A stretch of DNA of 16,852 bases from Ruminococcaceae bacterium UBA3220 (GTDB taxonomy: Bacteria; Bacillota; Clostridia; Oscillospirales; Acutalibacteraceae), in contig DEWC01000026.1 in assembly GCA_002363095.1 (NCBI GenBank), forward strand, positions 8,607 to 25,458, written 5' to 3'. Below the pieces are notes generated by a model, which worked only from the letters and a program-made list of their open reading frames with translations, ran no database searches and had not been told where the DNA came from. How positions within the stretch are numbered: the stretch's first letter is position 1; the number at the start of each line of letters is the position of its first letter. A program made the translations under genes and the position numbers. This document shows positions 7,249 through 14,268 of the stretch, piece after piece.

Positions 7249-9303
7249 CTATTGCAGGTCTTTAAAATAAAGTCCTCTTGTAAAATCACGCTTTGGGGGC
7301 GCGCCCGAAATATACCCGTCTATGATTTTTCGGCAATCCTCGCTGGTTTCATCGCTAAACGACAAAACGATATAATCAAGACCTTCAAAAAAGTCTTTTT
7401 TGTCTGCAAGAAAAACAGGTTTTGAATTAAGAATTTCAACATAACCGTTTTTGCATACAACAGGAAATTCCAGACCCTTGCGGTCGGTAATTTTTCCGTT
7501 TTTTCGGCATTTTTCGCAGCCGATACCGTTTTTGAGAGGGCAGTTCGCGGTTGCCATAAGCGGCAGTCGCCCGTAGGCGAAAATGCCTTTTTTAAGCGAT
7601 GTTTTCAGCTCGCGTGCGCTTTTTAAGTCCGTTTCCGCGCTAAGGGTGATTTCGCCGAGCCCGATATCTTCAAGAACCTTTGCGTTTTGCGAATTCAGAA
7701 CATTAAGCCCTATATCCCCCGTTATCTGCATCCCACATTCCTTTGCGAGCGCTACAGTAGGCAATGTTCCGCAAAACGCTTTATTTATGCCTCTTTCTTT
7801 GAGGTTTTTGAGTTTTCTTTTTATCTGTTCTTCGCTTTTTATGAATTTCGGCAGTTTTACCGCCACGGGAGCAAGCAAATTCTCTGTTCCGTCACAGTTT
7901 TCGATCGGTAAAATAAAGAGGTCTGCTTCCTTTAATCCCTCGGGGATTTGGCTTTTACTCTCAAATTCCGCATAGATTTCAAGGCGGGAAGAATTCCTCT
8001 GGCCGGCTGTTTTAAAACCGACATCGAAAAACCGCCTTTGCGGGATTGTTTCAAGTTTTTCACTCAGCGCCTCACAGCATTTTCTCCTTAAACCGTTTAT
8101 TTCAGTCGCCGAAACGAACAGCCCCTCATCAAGCAAAACATCGATTTTTTCGGCATAAAACGGCGTTCCTCCAAGCTTTGAAACAAGGGCTTTTATGTCC
8201 TCCTTCGAAGCGGATTTTGTCTTTGCTGGTTCGGGTATGCCACCTTCAAAAAACACATCGTATTCTCCCGAAACAAACCGAACCTTTACGGGTTCGCTTT
8301 GCTTTACCGAAGCGCTTATTTCAATCGGTATTCTCGGAAATTCGTTGCGATAAAGGTTATGCAAAACCGAATATGCCTTTTTCGATTTAAGAGCGTCGAA
8401 TTCGGTGCGGACGCCGAACATTTCCCTGCCCGTTTTCCCCGTAAAATATCCGTCGGTAAATCCTGAGCGCGAAAAAACATCGCCGAGAACGGTCTTTGTT
8501 TCGTTGTCCAGAAAGCCCTTTTCGGCGGCGGTTTTGCAGGCGGTTACCGCGGCGGCGATATATTCGGGGCGCTTCATTCGTCCCTCGATTTTGAAGGAGA
8601 AAACACCCATTTCCAACAGTTCTCCGATATGGTCAAGAAGCGACAAGTCTTTTAAACTTAAATCGTATCCCGTACCGCCTTCCGCCGTAAACGGCAATCG
8701 GCAGGGACCTGCGCACAGCCCTCTGTTTCCGCTTCGTCCTCCCAAAACCGACGACATCAGGCACTGCCCCGAAAGGCACATACAAAGCGCCCCGTGCACA
8801 AAAACTTCAACCTGTATTCCGAGGGCTTTTGCCGTTTCGCAAAACTTTATCAGTTCCGTTTTACTCATTTCCCTTGCGGCAACAACCCGACAAAACCCGA
8901 GTTCTTTGAGCATTTTAAGCGGAGCGGGAGAGTTTATCGTCATCTGAGTTGAGGCGTGCATTTCGACATCGGGCATCGCCTCGTGAATAATTTTCGCCAG
9001 TCCCAAATCGCTCAAAATAAACCCGTCCACACCGGCAAAGTACGCCTCTTTTGCGAGCGAAAAAGCGCTTTGAAGTTCCTTTTCTTTGACTGCGATATTA
9101 AGCGTGAGGTATGTTTTTACCGCGTTTCTTTTGCAGTATTTCACGCCTTTTCTCATTTCATCAACCGAAAAGTTTTCGGCGTTCCTTCGCGCCGAAAAAT
9201 CTTTCATTCCGAAATAGACCGCGTCGGCGCCGCTTCTTACGGCGGCAAAAAGCGATTCAAACGAGCCTGCGGGAGCCAAAATTTCATAATTTTTATCAGG
9301 CAT
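7249..9303 (-). CDS. U32 family protein, DUF3656-type (RlhA/YdcP-like)
   Basis: This 684-residue protein has an N-terminal U32 TIM-barrel-like domain starting ILAPAGSFESLFAAVRSGADAVYFG (8-32). The U32 signature EVFVHGALCMCLSGQCLMS spans 166-184, and is followed by RGLCAGPCR (194-202). U32 proteins once labelled collagenases include RNA and ubiquinone hydroxylation factors (RlhA, TrhP, UbiU/V) that carry iron-sulfur clusters. Cys174, Cys181, Cys197 and Cys201 match that pattern loosely. Its length and long C-terminal region resemble E. coli RlhA, which makes 5-hydroxycytidine in 23S rRNA; that function is inference. A second Cys group (CPLKNGIGCEKC) lies near residue 600. GGAGGG precedes the ATG by about 5 bases. 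The gene overlaps the exporter gene by 8 bases (ATGCCTGA), implying translational coupling. Confidence 0.9.
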   Translation of the reverse strand: MPDKNYEILAPAGSFESLFAAVRSGADAVYFGMKDFSARRNAENFSVDEMRKGVKYCKRNAVKTYLTLNIAVKEKELQSAFSLAKEAYFAGVDGFILSDLGLAKIIHEAMPDVEMHASTQMTINSPAPLKMLKELGFCRVVAAREMSKTELIKFCETAKALGIQVEVFVHGALCMCLSGQCLMSSVLGGRSGNRGLCAGPCRLPFTAEGGTGYDLSLKDLSLLDHIGELLEMGVFSFKIEGRMKRPEYIAAAVTACKTAAEKGFLDNETKTVLGDVFSRSGFTDGYFTGKTGREMFGVRTEFDALKSKKAYSVLHNLYRNEFPRIPIEISASVKQSEPVKVRFVSGEYDVFFEGGIPEPAKTKSASKEDIKALVSKLGGTPFYAEKIDVLLDEGLFVSATEINGLRRKCCEALSEKLETIPQRRFFDVGFKTAGQRNSSRLEIYAEFESKSQIPEGLKEADLFILPIENCDGTENLLAPVAVKLPKFIKSEEQIKRKLKNLKERGINKAFCGTLPTVALAKECGMQITGDIGLNVLNSQNAKVLEDIGLGEITLSAETDLKSARELKTSLKKGIFAYGRLPLMATANCPLKNGIGCEKCRKNGKITDRKGLEFPVVCKNGYVEILNSKPVFLADKKDFFEGLDYIVLSFSDETSEDCRKIIDGYISGAPPKRDFTRGLYFKDLQ

Positions 9304-11152
9304 TTTTCCCTCCGGATATCTTCATAGTCCTCATCGCATTCAGCACCGCCAGCAAAAGGACCCCGGCGTCGGCAAACGCCGCAAACCACATTATATGGGG
9401 AGCACCGAATGTGGAAAGCAACAAAACCCCCACCTTAACCGCTATTGAGAAAACAATGTTTTGTTTTGCAATGAGCCGCGCTTTTTTTGCAATTCGTATA
9501 AGAAGCGGAATTTTTGAAACATCATCGTCCATTATTACTATATCGGCGGTTTCGATTGCGGCGTCGCTTCCGAGTCCGCCCATGGCGATCCCGACATTTG
9601 AAGCGGCGAGGGCAGGAGCGTCGTTAATCCCGTCTCCGACAAATGCTGTTTTTTTGTTTTGAGCCGAAAGCGCCTCGATTTTTTCGACCTTTTGTTCGGG
9701 CAAGAGCGAATGTTCAAAGTTTTCAATTCCAACCGCTTCGGCGATTTCTCCGGCGGTTTCACCGTTGTCTCCCGTCAGCATAACCGGTTCGATTTGCGCG
9801 TCTTTAAGTTCCTTAATCGCCTGTTTTCCGGATTCCTTTAATCCGTCGGAAATAACAAGATGCCCTAAGTATTTGCCGTCGAGCGCGATATGTACAATCG
9901 TACCGCTTTTTGAGCACTGCTTATGCGTTACGCCGTATTTTCTCATGAGTTTTTCGTTACCGACAAGCACCGGATTTCGGTCAATCTCGGCATAAATTCC
10001 CATGCCGGGAATATTTTTCAAATTTTCGACAAAATACTCGTTTTCGCCCTTATAATGCGCCACTATCGACTGCGCGATAGGATGGGTGCTGTACTGTTCA
10101 ATGGCGGCGGCAAGTTTCAGAATGTCATTTTCACTTGCCATTTTGGGATGAATCGCAACTACCTCAAACGCGCCCTTTGTAAGGGTCCCGGTCTTGTCGA
10201 AAACGACCGTGTCAACGGCGGAAATTTCATCAAGACAATCCGAACCTTTTACAAGTATTCCCTTTTTTGAAGCGCAACCTATCGCGCCGAAAAAACTTAA
10301 AGGCACCGAAATTACCAGCGCACAGGGACATGAAACAACCAAAAAAGTAAGCGCCGAATAGATATGCGCCTTCCATCCGCCGAAAATCAGCGGAATTACA
10401 AAGGCGATAATAAAAGCCATTCCGATTACGACCGGTGTGTAAATCTTCGCGAATTTTGTTATAAATCTTTCGGTTTTCGCCTTTTTTTCGTTGGCGTTTT
10501 TAACAAGGTCGATTATTTTTGAAGCGGTTGAGCATTCAAGTGTTGCCTCAACCCTGATTTTTATCGGCGAGGTCATATTTACCGTTCCGCTAAACACCCT
10601 GTTACCTTTTAACGAGGCACGGGGCGCCGATTCGCCGGTAACCGCCGATGTATCAATCTCGGTATTGCCTTCAATTACGGTGCCGTCAAGCGGAATTCGC
10701 TCTCCCGGCTTTACAAGTATAATTTCGCCGATTTTAACATCCTTTGCCTCGCGTTCGAATTCTGTTCCGTCGGCAATGACCCGCGCGGTATCGGGTCTGA
10801 TTTTCAGTAGGTCGTCAAGCGATTTTTCGCTTTTCTCCTCCGCCATTTCTTCGAAAATCTCGCCTACGCTGAAAAAGAGCATTACAAAAACCGCTTCTGC
10901 AAAATCACCCATTGCAATGGCGCCGGCAGTGGCTATGACCATAAGGAAGTTTTCATCGAAAATTTCGCCTTTTCTTATGTTTTCAGCCGACTCTATTATA
11001 GTGTCAAACCCTACAACAAGATACGCCGGCAGGTATATAAGAAGCCTTATTATAAACGGCAATCCCTCAAATATCTGATTTGTGAAGATAAAGGCGACAA
11101 AAAGCAATATCGCTGATAAAAAAACCTTAAAGACATCCTGCTTCTCTTCCAT
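9296..11152 (-). CDS. P1B-type heavy-metal ATPase (Zn/Cd/Pb exporter, CadA/ZntA-like)
   Basis: The protein pumps soft divalent metals out of the cytoplasm using ATP. From the chosen start it has 618 residues. Visible motifs are TGES (172-175) in the actuator domain, the metal-binding CPC (275-277), the phosphorylated DKTGTLT (319-325), the nucleotide-domain HP dipeptide (357-358), and GDGINDAPALAAS (506-518). Lys573 and Asp595 in the last two membrane helices match the P1B-2 (Zn/Cd/Pb) pattern of ZntA. There is no N-terminal HMA domain or CxxC motif: the first membrane helix starts near residue 8. The ATG at 11152 has GGAG 8 bases upstream; a GTG at 11161 is in frame but lies against the ribosome binding site. 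It begins 5 bases after the ArsR stop, consistent with a metal-induced operon. Confidence 0.95.
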   Translation of the reverse strand: MEEKQDVFKVFLSAILLFVAFIFTNQIFEGLPFIIRLLIYLPAYLVVGFDTIIESAENIRKGEIFDENFLMVIATAGAIAMGDFAEAVFVMLFFSVGEIFEEMAEEKSEKSLDDLLKIRPDTARVIADGTEFEREAKDVKIGEIILVKPGERIPLDGTVIEGNTEIDTSAVTGESAPRASLKGNRVFSGTVNMTSPIKIRVEATLECSTASKIIDLVKNANEKKAKTERFITKFAKIYTPVVIGMAFIIAFVIPLIFGGWKAHIYSALTFLVVSCPCALVISVPLSFFGAIGCASKKGILVKGSDCLDEISAVDTVVFDKTGTLTKGAFEVVAIHPKMASENDILKLAAAIEQYSTHPIAQSIVAHYKGENEYFVENLKNIPGMGIYAEIDRNPVLVGNEKLMRKYGVTHKQCSKSGTIVHIALDGKYLGHLVISDGLKESGKQAIKELKDAQIEPVMLTGDNGETAGEIAEAVGIENFEHSLLPEQKVEKIEALSAQNKKTAFVGDGINDAPALAASNVGIAMGGLGSDAAIETADIVIMDDDVSKIPLLIRIAKKARLIAKQNIVFSIAVKVGVLLLSTFGAPHIMWFAAFADAGVLLLAVLNAMRTMKISGGKNA

Positions 11153-11157
11153 TATTT

Positions 11158-11490
11158 TCACTCCTCTATATGCTCTATGCCCTGCGCCATAATCGTTTTT
11201 ACATGGTTATCCGCAAGCGAATAATACGAAATTTTACCGTCCTTGCGGTATTTGACGAGCTTCGCCGTTTTGAGAATTCTCAACTGGTGCGATATCGCCG
11301 AAACGGTCATATTAAGCGCGCCCGCAATATCTCCCACGCAAACCTCGTTATCCATTATGCAATATAGAATTCTTATCCTTGTGCTGTCTGCAAAAACCCG
11401 AAACAAATCCGCCAAATCATACGGCATCTCGCCGTTTGAAGCGGTGTTTGCGTAATTTTCGTTTGTTATGTTTACCTCTTTACCGTTCAT
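11158..11490 (-). CDS. ArsR/SmtB-family metal-sensing repressor (zinc type)
   Basis: This is a 110-residue winged-helix repressor that should bind DNA without metal and release it with metal. The core runs from FRVFADSTRIRILYCI (30-45) through EVCVGDIAGALNMTVSAISHQLRILK (49-74, helix-turn-helix) to the wing YRKDGKISYYSL. The C-terminal helix has Asp94, His96, His107 and Glu110, the exact D-x-H-x10-H-x2-E spacing of the SmtB/CzrA alpha-5 zinc site. The alpha-3 thiolate site of CadC/ArsR is incomplete, with a single Cys51 (EVCVGD). Zinc is therefore favoured over cadmium, lead or arsenite sensing (inference). The ATG at 11490 has GGAGG about 4 bases upstream; the open frame extends to 11529, but those bases overlap the predicted operator and start site. 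It is cotranscribed with the exporter. Confidence 0.94.
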   Translation of the reverse strand: MNGKEVNITNENYANTASNGEMPYDLADLFRVFADSTRIRILYCIMDNEVCVGDIAGALNMTVSAISHQLRILKTAKLVKYRKDGKISYYSLADNHVKTIMAQGIEHIEE

Positions 11491-11513
11491 AATTCCTCCG
11501 TAAAAACAAATAC

Positions 11514-11529
11514 TTGAATAACTGTTCAA
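11514..11529. promoter_or_regulatory. Predicted ArsR-family operator
   Basis: TTGAATAACTGTTCAA is an imperfect palindrome of the form TTGAAYA-RY-TRTTCAA. It resembles the TGAAYA/TRTTCA half sites of SmtB, CzrA and CadC operators. It covers the predicted transcription start of the arsR-exporter operon, where a bound repressor would block initiation. The assignment to the adjacent ArsR is inferred from position and family. Confidence 0.65.
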
Positions 11530-11534
11530 TCGTT

Positions 11535-11563
11535 ATTATATGCTCTTTTCCTTTTTTTGTCAA
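11535..11563 (-). promoter_or_regulatory. Consensus sigma-A promoter of the arsR-exporter-U32 operon
   Basis: The minus strand carries TTGACA (11558-11563), a 17-base spacer and TATAAT (11535-11540), a perfect match to consensus. The start site should fall near 11528, inside the predicted operator. A promoter this strong makes sense if it is normally repressed. Confidence 0.88.
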
Positions 11564-11575
11564 TACTTTGACAAA
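11556..11575. repeat. Inverted repeat TTTGTCAA-TACT-TTGACAAA between divergent promoters
   Basis: Two perfect 8-base arms flank a 4-base spacer. The left arm contains the -35 hexamer of the minus-strand arsR promoter, and the right arm offers TTGACA on the plus strand toward ireB. No good -10 element lies 16-18 bases from that plus-strand hexamer. It may be a regulatory site or a chance mirror of the -35 element. Confidence 0.55.
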
Positions 11576-11582
11576 GTTTTTC

Positions 11583-11611
11583 TTGATATTTTTACGAAAT
11601 CGTTATAAAAT
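11583..11611 (+). promoter_or_regulatory. Predicted promoter of ireB
   Basis: TTGATA (11583-11588) and TAAAAT (11606-11611) are separated by 17 bases, each matching consensus at five of six positions. The implied leader is short, about 14 bases, but retains the AGAGGTG ribosome binding site at 11619-11625. An overlapping TATAAA at 11604 with a 15-base spacer is an alternative -10. Confidence 0.5.
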
Positions 11612-11631
11612 AAGGAAAAGAGGTGTTGATT

Positions 11632-11877
11632 ATGAACGAAAAAACTTTGCAATTTTCATTGGGCGACCAGGCGGAGCGCGAAGTCAGAGATACACTTATG
11701 CAGGTTTACAGGGCTCTCGAAGAGAAGGGCTATAACCCGATAAACCAGCTCGTGGGGTACATACTCTCGGAGGACCCCACCTATATCACGACCCATAACA
11801 ACGCCCGAAATCTCATCCGCCATATCGACCGCGATATTCTTCTTCAATATATGGTGAAGTTTTATCTTGGAAACTAG
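11632..11877 (+). CDS. ireB: IreB family regulatory phosphoprotein (UPF0297/DUF965)
   Basis: IreB is a small cytoplasmic protein that, in Enterococcus faecalis, is phosphorylated on N-terminal threonines by the PASTA kinase IreK and restrains cephalosporin resistance. This 81-residue protein is full length. It carries the family core VYRALEEKGYNPINQLVGYI (residues 25-44) followed by LSEDPTYITTHNNARNLIR and a C-terminal ILLQYMVKFYL. Thr5 near the N-terminus is a candidate phosphosite. The ATG at 11632 follows AGAGGTG by about 6 bases; an upstream in-frame TTG at 11623 lies in the ribosome binding site and is rejected. It is the only plus-strand gene. In many Firmicutes it is followed by ruvX and a DUF1292 gene, but here it stands alone between the metal operon and glnA. 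Its TAG stop codon is also the first three bases of a heptamer array. Confidence 0.93.
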   Translation: MNEKTLQFSLGDQAEREVRDTLMQVYRALEEKGYNPINQLVGYILSEDPTYITTHNNARNLIRHIDRDILLQYMVKFYLGN

Positions 11878-11909
11878 ACAATAGATGTTAGACGCTGGAC
11901 ATTAGACGA
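11875..11909. repeat. Degenerate tandem heptamer array, TAGACNN x 5
   Basis: Five consecutive 7-base units are visible: TAGACAA, TAGATGT, TAGACGC, TGGACAT, TAGACGA. The array is exactly in phase over 35 bases and starts at the ireB stop codon TAG. It directly precedes the hairpin repeat at 11911-11997 and may be part of the same extragenic element. No similar array accompanies the second copy near 14993. Confidence 0.7.
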
Positions 11910-11910
11910 A

Positions 11911-11997
11911 GGTGTCGGCAAAGCCGACGATTTATAAATCCGTTGTCGCCCTGCGACAACACCGACATTATTCATTATTCGTTATTCATTATTCATT
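11911..11997. repeat. Structured extragenic repeat, copy 1
   Basis: The element contains, in order, the hairpin GTCGGC-AAA-GCCGAC (11914-11928), the 12-base palindrome GATTTATAAATC (11929-11940), the hairpin GTTGTCGC-CCT-GCGACAAC (11942-11960), and an ATTATTC/ATTCATT-type tandem tract (11967-11997). From 11929 the first 52 bases match copy 2 (from 14993) at 46 positions without gaps; four of the six differences are in the hairpin loop. It lies between the ireB stop and the terminator, so it would be transcribed as 3' UTR. No coding frame was identified. Confidence 0.75.
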
Positions 11998-11999
11998 TG

Positions 12000-12035
12000 A
12001 AAAGGCCCCTGCTTTGCAGGAGCCTTTTCGTTTTT
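12000..12035 (+). terminator. Intrinsic terminator shared by ireB and glnA (convergent)
   Basis: AAAAGGC-C-CCTGC, loop TTT, GCAGG-A-GCCTTTT forms a stem of 12 pairs with one C/A mismatch (12000-12028), followed on the plus strand by CGTTTTTAT. On the minus strand the stem ends in TTTT, so weaker termination of glnA is also plausible. The plus-strand T-tract touches the glnA stop codon at 12034-12036. Confidence 0.85.
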
Positions 12036-14121
12036 ATACTTTAAACAGCAAATCGCCGTATGTCGGATACGGCCATTCCTTGCGCGGAACGAGGGTCTCG
12101 GTTTTATCGGCTATATCGCGTACTGTTTCCATCAAGGACAAAACTGCGTCGTGGTATTTAACGCTTCTTTCGTGGATATCGTCAATTCTTTGCGTGTTTT
12201 CAACCGTATCTTCAAGTTCTTCGATATATTCATAAAGTTTCTCGGAGCAGTCAGAAAGATATGTTGCTATACTTTTTTCCATTTTCGGATTGCGTCCCAA
12301 AACGCGCTCATTCACCTCAAGAGTTTTGCAAAGGTGGAAAACCGTTTTCGAAATTGCAGGAAGAATATCCCTTTTTACCATTTCAACAAGGGTAAGCGCC
12401 TCAATATGAATTACATTGCAGTAATTTTCAAGAGCAATCTCGGCACGGCAGCGAAGTTCCGTTTCGTTAAAAACGCCGTGGCGTGCGAAAAGGCTTATAT
12501 TCTCTTTCCTGCAAAGATACGGAATGGCGTCGGGGGTGCTTTTAAGGTTCAGAAGTCCTCTTTTTTCCGCCTCTTTCTGCCATTGTTCGGAATAACCGTC
12601 GCCGTTGAAAACAATTCGCTTATGTTCACGGAAGGTTTCCTTTATAATCTCGTTAACTTCTTTGTCGAAATCCTCCGCTTTTTCGAGGCGGTCGGCAAAT
12701 TCGGCGAAAACGTCGGCAGTCATGGTATTAAGCATAACATTCGCGTCCGAAATCGAGGATGCCGAGCCCAGCATACGGAATTCGAATTTGTTGCCGGTAA
12801 AGGCAAACGGTGATGTTCTGTTGCGGTCGGTGTTATCCTTTTTAAATACGGGGATAGCCTCGGTGCCGACATTAAGCTTTGCCTTTGCCTTATCGTCGTG
12901 ATGGGCGCCCTTTTCTGCGGCTTCAAGTATTTCGGTAAGTTCATCGCCAAGATACATCGAAATTATTGCAGGCGGAGCCTCGTGCCCTCCCAAACGGTGG
13001 TCGTTACCCGCCGTTGCAACCGAAATACGAAGCAGGTCTTGATGCAGGTCGACCGCCTTTATAACGGCAACAAGGCATAAAAGGAAAAGTTTATTATCGC
13101 TCGGGTTTTTGCCGGGTTTAAGTAAATTCCAGCCCGTATCGGTAGCGAGCGACCAGTTGTTGTGCTTTCCGCTGCCGTTTACCCCCTTAAAGGGCTTTTC
13201 GGCGAGAAGACATACAAGCCCGTGGCGGTCGGCAATCTTTTTCATAAGCTCCATTGTAAGCTGGTTATGGTCGGCGGCGATATTGGTTGTTGTAAACACC
13301 GGCGCCAGTTCGTGCTGCGCGGGGGCAACCTCGTTATGCTCGGTTTTTGCAAGGACGCCGAGTTTCCAAAGTTCGCCGTCAAGTTCCTTCATAAACTTTG
13401 CGACACGGGGCTTGATAACTCCGAAATAGTGGTCGTTCATTTCCTGACCCTTCGGCGGAACGGCGCCCGTAAGGGTCCTTCCGCAATAGATTAGGTCGGG
13501 GCGCTTTCTCCAAAGCTCCTTATCGATAAGAAAATATTCCTGTTCGGGTCCCGCCGTTGTGCGAACGCTCTTAACATCACTCATACCAAACAGTTTTACA
13601 ATTCGAAGCGCCTGCTTTTCAATGGCGTCCATACTGCGAAGAAGCGGCGTTTTCTGGTCTAACGCCTCGCCTCCGTAGGAGCAAAAAGCGGTAGGAATAC
13701 AAAGGGTTTTTTCCTTTATAAAAGCGTATGAACTCGGGTCCCACGCGGTATATCCGCGCGCCTCAAATGTTGCGCGAAGACCGCCCGAAGGAAAGGACGA
13801 AGCGTCCGGCTCACCCTTTATGAGTTCCTTACCCGAAAAGTCCATTATTATATGTCCGTCTCCCGTAGGAACGATAAAACTGTCGTGCTTTTCGGCGGTT
13901 ATTCCGGTCATAGGCTGGAACCAGTGAGTAAAATGAGTGGCGCCCTTTTCGATAGCCCATTCCTTCATCGCCATTGCAACGACATTCGCAATTTCTATAT
14001 CAATGCTTTTACCTTCGACGGCGGCGTTTCTTAAAATCTCGTATGTTTCCTTCGGGAGCCTTTCTTTCATAACGGCGTCGCCGAAGACGTTTTCGCCGAA
14101 AGTTACGCTTATATCATTCAT
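12034..14121 (-). CDS. glnN: Glutamine synthetase type III (GSIII, GlnN family)
   Basis: The enzyme makes glutamine from glutamate, ammonia and ATP. The 695-residue length is that of GSIII, much longer than GSI (about 440-470). Motifs include HWFQPMTGITAEKHDSF (66-82), GPEQEYFLID (191-200), EHNEVAPAQHE (261-271, metal ligands), NGSGKHNNWS (315-324), GNDHRLGGHEAPPA (373-386) and NRTSPFAFTGNKFEFR (434-449), the substrate and nucleotide region. The ATG at 14121 has GGAGG 7 bases upstream; the open frame runs on to 14181, but those bases hold the promoter. It appears monocistronic, with its own consensus promoter and a terminator directly after the stop. The usual symbol for this class is glnN, but such genes are often labelled glnA. 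Confidence 0.96.
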   Translation of the reverse strand: MNDISVTFGENVFGDAVMKERLPKETYEILRNAAVEGKSIDIEIANVVAMAMKEWAIEKGATHFTHWFQPMTGITAEKHDSFIVPTGDGHIIMDFSGKELIKGEPDASSFPSGGLRATFEARGYTAWDPSSYAFIKEKTLCIPTAFCSYGGEALDQKTPLLRSMDAIEKQALRIVKLFGMSDVKSVRTTAGPEQEYFLIDKELWRKRPDLIYCGRTLTGAVPPKGQEMNDHYFGVIKPRVAKFMKELDGELWKLGVLAKTEHNEVAPAQHELAPVFTTTNIAADHNQLTMELMKKIADRHGLVCLLAEKPFKGVNGSGKHNNWSLATDTGWNLLKPGKNPSDNKLFLLCLVAVIKAVDLHQDLLRISVATAGNDHRLGGHEAPPAIISMYLGDELTEILEAAEKGAHHDDKAKAKLNVGTEAIPVFKKDNTDRNRTSPFAFTGNKFEFRMLGSASSISDANVMLNTMTADVFAEFADRLEKAEDFDKEVNEIIKETFREHKRIVFNGDGYSEQWQKEAEKRGLLNLKSTPDAIPYLCRKENISLFARHGVFNETELRCRAEIALENYCNVIHIEALTLVEMVKRDILPAISKTVFHLCKTLEVNERVLGRNPKMEKSIATYLSDCSEKLYEYIEELEDTVENTQRIDDIHERSVKYHDAVLSLMETVRDIADKTETLVPRKEWPYPTYGDLLFKV

Positions 14122-14152
14122 TGTTTTTCCTCCGGATAAAAATAATATGCTT

Positions 14153-14181
14153 ATTATATTCCTTTGTCCGGACGGTGTCAA
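14153..14181 (-). promoter_or_regulatory. Consensus sigma-A promoter of the GSIII gene
   Basis: The minus strand has TTGACA (14176-14181), a 17-base spacer and TATAAT (14153-14158), a perfect consensus match. The spacer contains the 8-base palindrome GTCCGGAC (14166-14173). The leader is about 25 bases and leaves no room for a glutamine riboswitch downstream of this start. The remaining 87 bases up to the next gene hold no clear terminator. Confidence 0.88.
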
Positions 14182-14268
14182 CGAAAAAGTCCCAATTGCT
14201 TAAAACTTAATTATTTTTTGCGTTTGGCTTGATATATTTTACTTTAACGAGGTTTTTGCCTAATAAAA

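Noticed and set aside
11491..11529. Upstream extension of the ArsR gene to 11529
   Set aside because: The extra codons cover the predicted transcription start and operator, and the strong GGAGG site sits directly before the ATG at 11490.
11967..11997. ATTATTCATT tract considered as a CRISPR-like or VNTR array
   Set aside because: The units are about 7 bases, abutting and without unique spacers, so it is not CRISPR; it is treated as part of the extragenic repeat.
12151..12813. Plus-strand open frame of 220 codons
   Set aside because: It is antisense to the conserved GSIII gene and has no recognisable motif.
14182..14268. Possible riboswitch or terminator upstream of the GSIII gene
   Set aside because: Only weak dyads (for example AGG/CCT) are visible and no known riboswitch motif was recognised; the region lies upstream of the consensus promoter.
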